Assembly: GCA_920105625.2 (NCBI GenBank)
Contig: OV050033.1
Location: forward strand, 1,902,001-1,966,000
Direction of reading: 5' to 3'
Length of the DNA: 64,000 bases
Source: Clusia tigrina
Lineage: Eukaryota > Arthropoda > Insecta > Diptera > Clusiidae
The position numbers were made by a program, and so were the translations under genes. Below are positions 20,707 through 31,700 of this stretch, one piece after another (the stretch's first letter is position 1; every line of letters starts with the position of its first letter). The notes under the pieces were generated by a model. It was not told where the DNA came from. It searched no databases and was given only the letters and a program-made list of their open reading frames with translations.

Positions 20707-22343
20707 CACTCGGCCGCATAAATCTGCGTACAAAATGAAACATAAACTTTAACATCACATAGCGATGTTAAATAATAAGGTACTTTTTTAAAACTTTTTT
20801 TTATTCATAGATACACTTGCAATACATAGAATATGCTTGTTGCTTTTGCATTTGTGAAGCTTCACAAAAATTGGAAATTAAAAAAGAAAAAGGTGGCAAG
20901 TCCGATTGTATGCAAAAGTGTGCGTACACAAAAAGTAACTGTACTTTTTAACTGTATAACCACATGTTGAAAGCAGTCAATGTTTCAAAAGTGATCAACA
21001 ACGTTAGTTCCGCGGTTTGTAAGAGTTTTTATAGTTTCTCATTCGAAAATTTGATAGTAATGGAACAAAGAAGAGAAATAAGTGTCGCAGAGCGAAAAAT
21101 CATTGTTCATCTGTGGAAGGAGGGACAAGCCTTGAGGGAAATTGGAAAAACAGTTGAAAGATGTCATTCTTCAATCCAGAGAGTGATAAATAATTTCAAA
21201 AACACTGGAGTTTTAGTCTCAAAGCCTCGTTCTGGTCGCCCTCCGAAGCTAACCCATCGCGAAAAACGTGTTGTGGTGCAATCTGTGGAGAAAAACCCCA
21301 GACTAACAGCATCAAAAATTACTGAAAATTTGCGTGAACAGTTTAAGAAGGCAGTTTCTAAGGACACCGTACGAAGAATTTTGAAAAAGGCCAATTATCG
21401 TAGTCATGTAGCGCGGAAGAAGCCGCTAGTATCATTAGTCAATAGACAAAAACGAATTGCCTTTGCAAAGGAGCATATAAATAAGCCTCCAGATTTCTGG
21501 AAAAAAGTATTGTTTACTGACGAAAGCAAGTACTGCATATTTGGCATAAAAGGACGTCAACTCGTTTGGAGAAAACCTTGCACAGCGCTCAATCCAAAAA
21601 ATTTAAAGCCAACAGTGAAGCATGGTGGAGGCGGTGTGATGGTATGGGGTTGTATGGCCAGCAATGGTGTGGGTAACTTGGATGGATCATCGAGTCTATT
21701 TAGACATTCTGAAGAAGAATCTTAAGGAAAGTGTCCAGAAATTGGGCATTGAAGAAGATTTTTTCTCTCAACAGGATAACGATCCGAAACATACGGCCCA
21801 CAATACACGCCTTTGGCTGTTATATAACGTGACAAAGCAGTTAAAAACGCCACCGCAATCTCCGGACCTGAACCCCATCGAACATTTATGGGATTTGCTG
21901 GAACGAAAGATTCGAAATCACGTTATTACTTCCAAAGAAATGCTCAAAACAGTGCTGGCCGAGGAATGGAACAATATTAGGTCGGAATATACAGTAAAGC
22001 TTGTAGCATCTATGCCAAAACGCCTTAATGAAGTTCTCAAGCTTAAGGGCTATCCTACTTCCTATTAATATTTGTTTGAGTTTATAAAAATGCACTATAC
22101 TGTTTGATTAATTTTAGTTATGTACGCAGACTTTTGCCTAGTCCTGAAATGACCCCTTATTTTTATTTGAATTCCTATTAATTTTGTTAAGCTGTAAACA
22201 TGCCTTATAGTACACACAATACTTGTTAAATATATAAGCTTTTCGTAAAAAATAAATCCCAGTGAGTAGCAATTTTATTTGGAACAAAAATGTATGCCTA
22301 ATCGGATTTAATACTCTTGTACGCAGACTTATGCGGCCGAGTG
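20707..22343 (+). mobile_element. Tc1-like element A
   Basis: Ends at 20707-20733 and 22317-22343 are inverted copies matching at 26 of 27 positions (starting CACTCGGCCGCATAA), bordered by TA on both sides. A second, inner repeat of the core (GCAAAAGTGTGCGTAC near 20913-20928; inverted at about 22122-22137) gives an IR/DR layout like that of Sleeping Beauty-type transposons. 1637 bp, one transposase ORF. Confidence 0.88.
21060..22068 (+). pseudogene. Tc1-like DD34E transposase, one frameshift
   Basis: Start set at ATG 21060 (MEQRREISVAERK), 32 codons inside the open frame, because it begins the paired helix-turn-helix (ALREIGKTVERCHSSIQRVI), followed by the GRPP hinge (PRSGRPPKL) and a second HTH. 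Catalytic residues: LFTDESKY, QQDNDPKHTA and NPIEHLW, with 34 residues between the second Asp and the Glu. The frame shifts from 0 to 1 near 21680, between NGVGNL and RVYLDILKKN. Cut-and-paste at TA sites. About 335 residues, normal length. Confidence 0.9.
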
Positions 22344-22390
22344 TATATATATATATATATATATATAGATCAGCGATACGATGATATATA

Positions 22391-24032
22391 CAGTTATGTG
22401 AAAAATAATAAGGACAGTTGTATTCACCGCCTTTGGTGTTTACGAATTCATGTAAAATGAAAGAATTTGTGATAAAAGAAGAGTTGTTTTGCAATGCTTG
22501 TAAACGACATTAACAAATCCCGTTACAATTTGCGTTTCTTTTTCTTTCGTTTTGATAACAAATTATTTTCTTTGTAAAGTGCGCGATTTCTGCTGTGAAA
22601 AATAATGACAGTTTTTCGTTTTGGTAAAAATACAATAATAAAAATTAAAAATACTTTTTTTTTGTAAGTAAATGAGTAAAACAAATTCATAGCTTCACAT
22701 TAATTGCTAAATAAATTGCAATTTTGTAACTTTTTAGGCAAATATGGGTAGAAATACGCATTGCGACCACGCTACTCGAAATAATATTAAAAATTTAAGA
22801 AAAGGCGGACATTCGTACAGAAAAATTGCACAAATGCTCGGTATTTCAAAAACGATGGTCGAAAATGCTATTAAATGGATTCCCAAGGATGAAACCCGAG
22901 GTAGAAAACCAAAAATTACACCTACTATAAAGAGAAGTATCATTCGATGCGTAAAAAAAGATCCATTTATCACATCTAAACGATAAAAAGTGATTTAAAC
23001 ATTGACGTTGACACATCAACAATTCGAAAAACACTCTTCGGTGAAGGATTTAGAGCCCGTAGTGCAAGAAAAGTGCCATTGTTATCCAAAAAGAATATAA
23101 AACAAAGATTAGAGTTTGCTAAAAATCATATCAATTGGCCTAAAGAAAAATGGCGTAACATTCTGTGGTCCGATGAAACAAAAGTAAACTTGTTTTCTTC
23201 TGATAGAGGTGTCCACCATGTAAGAAGACCTATCCATCAAGAATTCAATCCAAAATATACTTTAAAGACGGTCAAACATGGTGTGGGGGTCATTCTCTTA
23301 TTATGGTGTGGGTCCTCTATATCGTATCCAGAACATAATGAAATCGACTGATTACACTGAAATTTTGAAAAATACAATGCTGCCGTATGCTGAAGAAAAT
23401 ATGCCACTTAAATGGGTCTTCCAGCAAGATAATGACCCAAAGCATACGGCAAAGTACACAAAGAAGTGGTTACAGGACAACAAAATCAATGTTTTAGAAT
23501 GGCCAGCACAGTCCCCTGATTTGAACCCAATAGAAAATTTGTGGAACGAAGTTAAAAGGGCAATCAGGGGAAAGTGTCCATCAAATTGCGACGAGCTTTG
23601 GAATCTTATACAGGATGCGTGGAACGCAATACCGCTACATGTTTGTCAAAATTTGGTCGACTCAATCCCTAGAAGATGTGCTGCTGTTCTGGATAACAAA
23701 GGATCCGCAACAAAGTACTAATGTGGCACTAAGGCTTTATACAACAATATTCAGTATAAATATCTATTTAGTTTTACTTAAGTTAGTTATAGCTTTAAGA
23801 TTTCATGAAGTGTCCTTATTTTTTTTCACACGTTAAACTGTATAAATTCATACAAAATCACAAAAAAATCAAAATATATTATAGGAATAGCAAAAATTTT
23901 GTTATTAATCTTTTTTCTACCGTTTAAGAAAAAATAAATCGTTTAAACAAGAAAGAATTTTCGATTTTTATTCGTTTGTATATATAATGTAAGTTTGGGT
24001 GGGCACTGTCCCTATTATTTTTCACATAACTG
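22391..24032 (+). mobile_element. Tc1-like element B
   Basis: Left end CAGTTATGTGAAAAATAATA at 22391 is inverted at the right end (finishing at 24032), with TA at 22389-22390 and 24033-24034. Inner copies of the same core lie near 22590-22616 and 23809-23840, again an IR/DR layout. 1642 bp. It is separated from element A by 47 bp of TA repeat and short spacer. Confidence 0.88.
22744..23721 (+). pseudogene. Tc1-like DD34E transposase of a second family, two frameshifts
   Basis: MGRNTHCDHATRNNIKN, HTH (SYRKIAQMLGISKTMVENAI), hinge TRGRKPKI, then frameshift near 22985; the next frame reads KSDLNIDVDTSTIRKTLFGE and continues to LWSDETKVNLF. A second shift near 23283 (KTVKHG / VWGSFSYYGVGP) leads to QQDNDPKHTAKY and NPIENLW, again 34 residues between Asp and Glu. 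C-terminus SATKY. About 326 residues. Terminal repeats and sequence differ from element A, so it is not a duplicate. Confidence 0.88.

Positions 24033-24034
<2 letters not shown>

Positions 24035-24070
<36 letters not shown>
24035..24070. repeat. TA microsatellite at the right edge of Tc1 element B
   Basis: TATATG followed by an uninterrupted TA run. Probably part of the TA tract that also received element A (flanks at 20690-20706 and 22344-22366). The next 1.2 kb (24071-25249) shows no gene or repeat that I recognise. Confidence 0.8.
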
Positions 24071-24073
<3 letters not shown>

Positions 24074-25260
24074 GTCGAACATTATCGGAACATGATTAAC
24101 AACTTTTTCGATCCACAAGGATTTGTGGCTTCGCGTCTTCTGGCGACAACTCACTCACAACATACGATGCAAGAGCAATATTGAAATAGTGCGTCATCAA
24201 TCTACATTCAGAGCAAGCAGGGCATTGAACCCTGTATTGCAAAGGTGTCTCTATTGTTATTAGAAATTGTGTTTTTGCCAAGTCGGCACGAATTTTTGTC
24301 TGATATATAAGAGGAAAAATAAACAACCCGCCAAATGTAAAATACACGTGAAAGAAGGACTCATTATTGGTCGATTCCTGAAGTTTGTTCGAGTGTAAAA
24401 AACAACTATTTACGTGCGTGCGGATTTGATAAAAAAAAAGGATTTGCAAAAGCATCTGTTTAAAAAACCGCGTTTATTGACTGCGGTCCGAGCTAACAGT
24501 GACGTGAGGCAAGAGCAAAAATGCATTCAACAGGTCGACCTCCATTGTTCGAATGGGTTCAGAAAAGGAGTCTGGTGGGCGCATATTTAATAACAGGCAC
24601 TGATCTATTTGACTCGGGAGAAAATCGTATTTAAACTTTCTGGATTCACCGTACATTTGTACAAGCCCAATCCGAGTAACAAGCATCTCTCTGCTCAGTC
24701 GTTTTAAGCTTCGGTTCTCGGCCCCACAGCGAACTTTGTCGACATTGACTAGATTGTAAGTATATATGTTCGATCGTCGCTGCTGCTCTAGGACAGGATA
24801 TGTTGAATTTTTGTACATCATTTAACCCTGTACTCGTAGGAAGCAGAGCGCCATTCCATAAAAATAACATTAGAAGCGTGCAGTGGTGTTCAAAATGGAG
24901 CACCACCCACCCGCCAGCGAATAGTAAACTTGTATGTACCAATATGTTTCAGGGTCTTTTGTCCCTATTTTAGAATTAATGCACATGAAAATTAGAATCA
25001 AAATACGTAAATACTTAAATTATCTAACAGTCTTAATATGGACTATAAAATTATTTGTTCAAAAACTTAACCAAGGAAATTTCGATAATCATGCAAAAAG
25101 TTCAGGCCAAAATTCAGTTGCTTAAAGTAATTGAGCAGTTTCACCATTTCTGAGCTTTTTGCATTTCCAACTTATAACTTATCTTTCTGGCTTTTCGCCA
25201 CGTTCCTTAATCACTCTCTACTAGTCATCAAAGCGGCTTGCGCCTCACTTCAATATAATA

Positions 25261-25265
25261 TTATT

Positions 25266-25316
<51 letters not shown>

Positions 25317-25322
25317 TATACA
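25261..25322. repeat. TA microsatellite downstream of oaf
   Basis: About 60 bp of nearly pure TA. It lies about 420-480 bp 3' of the oaf UGA, hence probably in or just beyond the 3' untranslated region. Confidence 0.85.
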
Positions 25323-25568
25323 TTAATTCTAGGACTCACTACTTCAAACGGGTCACTTAGCTTGCCTAAGATTTGGCTGCATTCTTGGAGCTGCTGCTCT
25401 GTCGTTGTGTATAAATGTCGCATTGATGAGTGTCGGCCTCCAATGCTTGTATATAGGTGAGAGCGAGCACAGCGGTCAGCAACAGTATAAGAAGCAACGT
25501 TTGGTCCAAATTTGCTGCAACTGCAACACTTGTTCGTATCATTCCTGCGGCTGCGAGAACTGCTGCTA

Positions 25569-25739
25569 TTGTTGTTGGTATTTTTGTCGTTGTTGCAGAT
25601 ACGCCTTAGCAAAGTTGTGGCTAAAACTTAAATTCCAGGTGCGATTACATTCTCGATTAATAGAAATCGTTGTTATTGTCGTTGATGCTCCCTCCACTTT
25701 GCAGCAGCAAGCGAAAGCGCTGTTTGCGTGCAGTCCTCG
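25569..25739 (-). other. oaf: Candidate stop-codon readthrough extension of oaf
   Basis: Directly after the oaf stop (UGA at 25742-25740 on the minus strand) the same frame stays open for 57 codons to UAG at 25568-25566. The base after UGA is C (UGA CGA), a context known to favour readthrough. Drosophila oaf messages are known for two adjacent frames separated by one UGA. The extension here includes a Cys run (ACCCKVEGAS) and ends in a Gln-rich segment. A frame-shifted ORF (open from 25627 to 25250, Asn/Ser/Arg-rich) overlaps the end, so the extension may have been longer before an indel or assembly error. Confidence 0.55.
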
Positions 25740-28700
25740 TCATTCATCCCACAGACACTGTTGTTTCTGACGCACATAGTAGGTGAATTGGCTGCATTTG
25801 CGGCACGTCTTTATACCGCAACGGTAATTGGCTTGTGCCGCAGACGAGTCGCCAGATTTCCCTTTGCAGTATTTCAGACCACAAGGATACCAGCCAATGC
25901 AGGTTTCCAGCGTACATAGGCAGGGCGCCCACAAACTGCTAACTTCGTTGCAACGCGAGGACAATGTGTCGGGAAATTTTTCTTTAGCAGCTTCAAGGCT
26001 GGATATGGAAGACCCTAATAAATAGTGGAGGGAAAAAAACAAAAGAAAAATTAGTTGACTTATAAAATAAAAGAGAACAGAACAGAATATTCAAATATAA
26101 ATTTAGGATAAGCTCAAAGTTCCCACCTGGTAACTCTGCCCATGCTTTGAGATCCACATCACGTACATATGTGGCATCGTTTGCTTCAGTGCACAGCGCA
26201 GGCAGATGTCGTGTTATTGGCATGGAGCGATTTAAATACACCCACGATGTCAGAGTGAACGTCTCCTTGCCCTTATCTTCCTCCGGCGTGCGTATCGTAC
26301 TCGGGTTCTTTTGGCGCAATTTGGCCATTGCATCGGATGAGATAAACTCGCCTTTATTAAATTTTGTTGCAAAGCACATGACCTGATACTGGCTTTGGCC
26401 GCGTTCCTCTTCGCCCAATACAAGCGCTTTCAAAATCCTAACTTCCTGCAAGGAAATCAAAGCAACAACAGTCAATATTTATATCTCAATTGTTCGACGG
26501 ACGCGTTCTGCGCCAAAATCAGAGGGAGAGTTCTATTTTGAGTTGCGATTCTGCAACTTGAACTTACATTACGGAAATCTATGACTTGGGTGATAAGAGT
26601 GCCGTCAGTTTTCTGAAATTCCAAAGTGATCAAGTCTTCGCTGACATTTGAGGTAATGTTCTCCTGTATCACTTCACCGCCCTAAAAGAGAGAACGAGTG
26701 TCACATTTTTAGGAAAAGCAATCAAATCGTAGTAGACAAAATTATATGAAAAACTTGGCTTTAGTTGTTACTTGGATTATTGGAACAATTCGATGAATTG
26801 GTGTAATACGAGGTGGATCAATTAGTGCTTGGAAGCACTATTCCCAATATTTTTAGGAAATAATACCTTATTTAAATTGAGCATTTCATAATTTTGGTGT
26901 ATTATATTTTGGGACTATATTTTGGTATAATTTTTCTACTATAATGCTAATGCAATTCTGGATTCTAAAAAAGAAAAAATTTTTCTATATTATAGAAAGT
27001 ATTTCAATATTTTTAAATTCCAACTAAATATAATCTACATTAATCAACTTTTGTTTTATTTTGCGTGATCAATCCTCACACATATAAAAATCAAAATTTA
27101 TATTATTTTACGAGCCAGCGCGGTACTCAATGAGATAAGAAACGGAGTACGTGAAATTTCAAGCGAGCTGCAAAGAAAGCAATAAATACTTTGGCCTGAT
27201 TACAAATATTTAATAAATTTGAATAATGCTGATCAATTGATTTCAATAAAGACGATTTATTTGAACAAAATATAATATCCTAGAATCCTAGACAAGTTGA
27301 GTACTTAGGGAGCAAATCTTGGTATCAAATTTAAAGCAGAGCCATTTTGGATATGATCGTTCGTAGTACCATTGTGGCACACATTCAACGACAAGCCATC
27401 GACGGGTTTCAACTCTTTCACACTAATACTTTGTATTGCACTAGAAAGTTCCCACAATCTAATTATTCCCCGGTTGTGAACGAATTTTAAACTGGTTGTT
27501 TCATTCAGAAAAAATGGATATAGTCCAGAGCCCGCTGTTCTTCACTCGACAATGTGTCGTTCAGTTATTCACTTGACAAATGTGTCATTTATCTAAAACT
27601 GTTTATATATATTCTGCATGATTTCACACGAAGAACTCGGCCTGAGACCACTCGCCAACTGATGCGAGAAATAATATATATTTAAATACATTTTACTAAT
27701 CATCATCATCATCATAATTGGCGTACAACCATTTCTGATCATTGCCGCGTTATCAGCCTTCGCCAGTCGTCTCTGCTTCGCGCACGCTGGCGCCAATTGG
27801 AAACACCAAGTGCAGCCAGGTCCTCTTGAACTTGGTCCTTCCAACGTAGTGGTGGTCTCCCCCTCCTGCGTCCGCCACCCGTAGGCATCGATTCAAATAC
27901 TTTTTTCGCCGGAGCACTTTCATCCATTCGCACAACATGTCCCAGCCAGCGCAGCCGCTGTGTTTTAATGCGCTGAACTATATCAATGTCGGCGTACAGC
28001 TCATACAGCTCGTTGTTCCATCTGATTCGATACTCTCCGCAGACGCATATAGGACCATAGATCCTTCGAAGAATTTTTCTCTCGAACGCCCCCAAAGCTC
28101 GCTCATCGTTGTGTCATCGTCCAGGTTTCGTCACCATAAAGCAGGACGGGAAGGATGAGGGCTTTGTAGAGCGTAATTTTTGTTCGTCGAGAGAGGGCTC
28201 TGCTTCTCAATTGCCTACTGAGCCCAAAGTAACACCTGTTGGCAAGAGTGATTCTTCGCTTGATCTCCTTGCTGACATCGTTCGTGGTGTTGATGCTGGT
28301 TCCCAGATAAACGAAATCCTTCCCAACTTCAAAGTTGTAGTCGCCAACAGTGACGTGGTGTCCAAGACGTTGAGACTCTTTGTGTGTTGACACCAAGTAC
28401 TTCGTTTTGTCCTCGTTCACCGCTAAACCCATTTTACTAATCAATTGATCATATTAAAAAAACACCCATTATGAGCAAAAACTTAGATTAACACAAAACA
28501 CAGCTTCTAAGGAGGAAAAAGAACCATTCTACAAAATAAATATATAATAATAAATATCGAAATTAAACTATATCATTGTCCAGTGCAAATGATTACTTCT
28601 TCGCAGAACTTATATGAAAGAAGGATACAAGTTCCATCTCCTTGGAGGAACAAAACTTTTCAATTTTTACCCAGAACCAAATACAAACTTTTCACAGTAT

Positions 28701-31700
28701 GCAACAAGTACAAAAATGCTTCAACTCCCTTGGAGAATGTAAGAATTCCTGAAAATTATACTTTTTTTGTAATTTGGTTTCTCAACTGCTGAAAATAACA
28801 TTTCATCAGCAAGGAAAAGATTTCATTGTTTTTGTTGTCATTATAAACAAGCTTACATTTGCACCCCCCAACAAAAGGATTCGAATCCATTACAAAGGAA
28901 TACCATAAAGCAAGGAGGAAGGAAAAACCTAAAGGATTGTGTACGAGATGTTCATTTTTATCATTCTTTTCTTTGTTTTAGAAGCAGGCTTTGTGTGCTG
29001 TTCTTGTTAAGGATCTTAGGGACGCTACATACTTAAATTAAACCAAAAAGACAAAATAATCAGCAGGAGTGGCACAATTTCAATGAGCTCTTTATACATA
29101 TTTGCAATACTTCAATTGTACTTGAAATTTAAATGCCTCTAATGACTTAGGGACGGCTCGACATCTTATGGAATTCGAATCCTCTGTACTGAAAAATGTC
29201 CCCCCAATCCATGTCTATAAAGAAAACTTTCCATTTTAACAAACAGGGAATCGTGCCTCCGGAAAAATACATTTTTAAACCTGTGAATTCTACTCAAGGC
29301 TTTGTGGTAGGGCAGGCAACATTCGCACGAGTTTCTAACTTAATAGAATAGTATTAACACGTGTACAAAGTGCTTGCTGTACTGTGAGGATGATGATGAT
29401 ACTCACATTCGAAACTAAGCGTACGGACAAATGCTCCACCAATATACACGTAATATACAAAAAAGTAACGCCCAACAAATTAGCAGTTGTTTTTACCAAA
29501 GAGAACAACAATTGAGTCCACACCTGCTGTTCTGTGAATAGAAAACAAAGCAACAGCTGATTAGCAGAATCTACTTAAAAAATTCTCCGAAACTATAAAA
29601 CTCCGACACCCACACACGAGATATTACAGCAACAACTATGAAGGTGCTACGGCTGGCAGAAGTGCAAACGCCAAAACAACGCGATTTACATCAATAGTCG
29701 ATAATTCAGTCAACCCAACCGTTTGCTTAGGATTACAACAACAAGTCGCGGCAGAACTTCGTGAGTGCATTAGAGCTGGGCAAATATAACAATAACGGCA
29801 TGCAAAGACGAATGCGAAGCACAAAGGAAACAACGACAGAACGAATGCTGTGCTACAATCAGCACAAAGAAAACATTAAATACTAAATATTATATATTAT
29901 ATAGCTTTAAACGACCAGAACTAAAAAGCAACAATGCAGTGGTGAAATATTTTAGCAATAGTGGACCCCCGGCCAACGTAGGCTAAATGCAACAAGGGAC
30001 GCAGAACTATAACAACACTTGACTCTGAATAGCAGAGGAAATGCAGGAAAGCGTTTGCTCTTGTACGCTGCAACAACAACAAAGCGAGGAATACCAATAC
30101 ATATCAGCAGAGCAACAGGCAGAGTTGGCAGTGAGACGCAAAAGTAGAAACGGACTACGGTTCACGCAAAACGACACTCCTTGGAGCCATGCGCTGAATC
30201 TTACCCTTCAAAAACGAATTTATAAAAACAATAGCAGACCAGGACAGGACAGGAACGTTCTTCTATCTAATTATAGCATGCCTTGTGACTACAATGACTA
30301 CAGTGTACCAAGCCGCATACCCCAGACAGAACTAAAGTTTAATGAATTCACAGATTCTGTTGAGACCATGACCACGACCGCCGTATGTACACTAAATCCT
30401 AGAAACAGAAAGAACGCTGACTTCGACATATACCGGTCCTATGTCATCAATTATAATGGTAACTTTAATAATAGTAGGATTAAAATACAAATAATAATTA
30501 TTTTCCAGTTAATTTTGTATCTAAGTTTCCTTTGGTTAAAGCTTACCCCAGAAATTTGAGTTGTTACAAGCGGTGCCGGTGAACGATCGTCAACTACTGC
30601 TGTAGAACGTAGACAAAATGTTTCCTACACTCTTTTCGTTATTTTTCAAATAAAAGTACGCGCAAACAGACGCGACAAGAAACAACGCGGTACTGCAGTT
30701 TACGATATGCGATACGCTGCGTTCAAAAATTTTACCGCATCTGGCACAATTGACCGCACTGCAGAAGGCAGCCATTTTTATTAAAAGAGGAAAGAGAGCT
30801 AAAATTTGAGAACGACTGTTTCCCTCATATAAGGAGCAGAGGGACATAAAGCAGTACTGCAATAGAAACTGAATCCTTGATGCAACGACACAGGTGGTGC
30901 AGATAAATTTTGAGAGAATTCAGATCTCGCTTCTGTCAAAATAGTGAGCAGGCGGGTTCCGGAGACATGAGAATATTTGTAGTAACGGGCGAAAAATTTC
31001 TTTGACGGCTGAAATTTTAGTTTTATAACGGCTGAGATATTCTCGTCACTTGGAACTTTGAAACACTTCAAATTTTTTTGCCCCAACTTTTGCGGCATAT
31101 TACAGAAAATTTGCCCATTTTATTATTTTCACTATATAATAAATAAATAAAATTTATAAACAGCAAAATTTTATGTTTCGATAATTTCAATAAAGCGCGG
31201 CAAATTTTTTGGCGGCGCCGGTTTTCATAATTTGACAGAACTGAGACCGAAAGAGAACAACAAAACAGAATAGGATACGAAACGTCACTTATCTGCACCA
31301 CCTGTGTCGTTGCATCAAGACTGAATCCAGAACATTTGTAACAGACACAGAATTAACCAAAATTGTAATAGATTTACTACAAAATTTAATAACTGAATTT
31401 GACCGTTTGGCGGCAGAACAGAAAGAACTGAATTTGACCGTTTGGCGGCAGAACAGAAAGAACTGAAATTAAGTTGTTTTGTACCAGATAGCGTAAAAAA
31501 TATTACAATATTGTTGATGCTACCGACATACATAAATGCAATTTAATGATATAAAATTTGTATCTTGTAATAAATATAATTTGTTAGTTTTGTATTTTAA
31601 CAATTTATTTTTTTCAATATACGATTTCCTAACCTCAATTTGCAAAATACAACTTGGAGGACAGCAGAACTTCCCAACAGCAAATAGGGTATTGTACCAG

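Noticed and set aside
24096..24455. Minus-strand 119-codon ORF between Tc1 B and oaf
   Set aside because: Starts at TTG, no recognisable motif, no repeat context.
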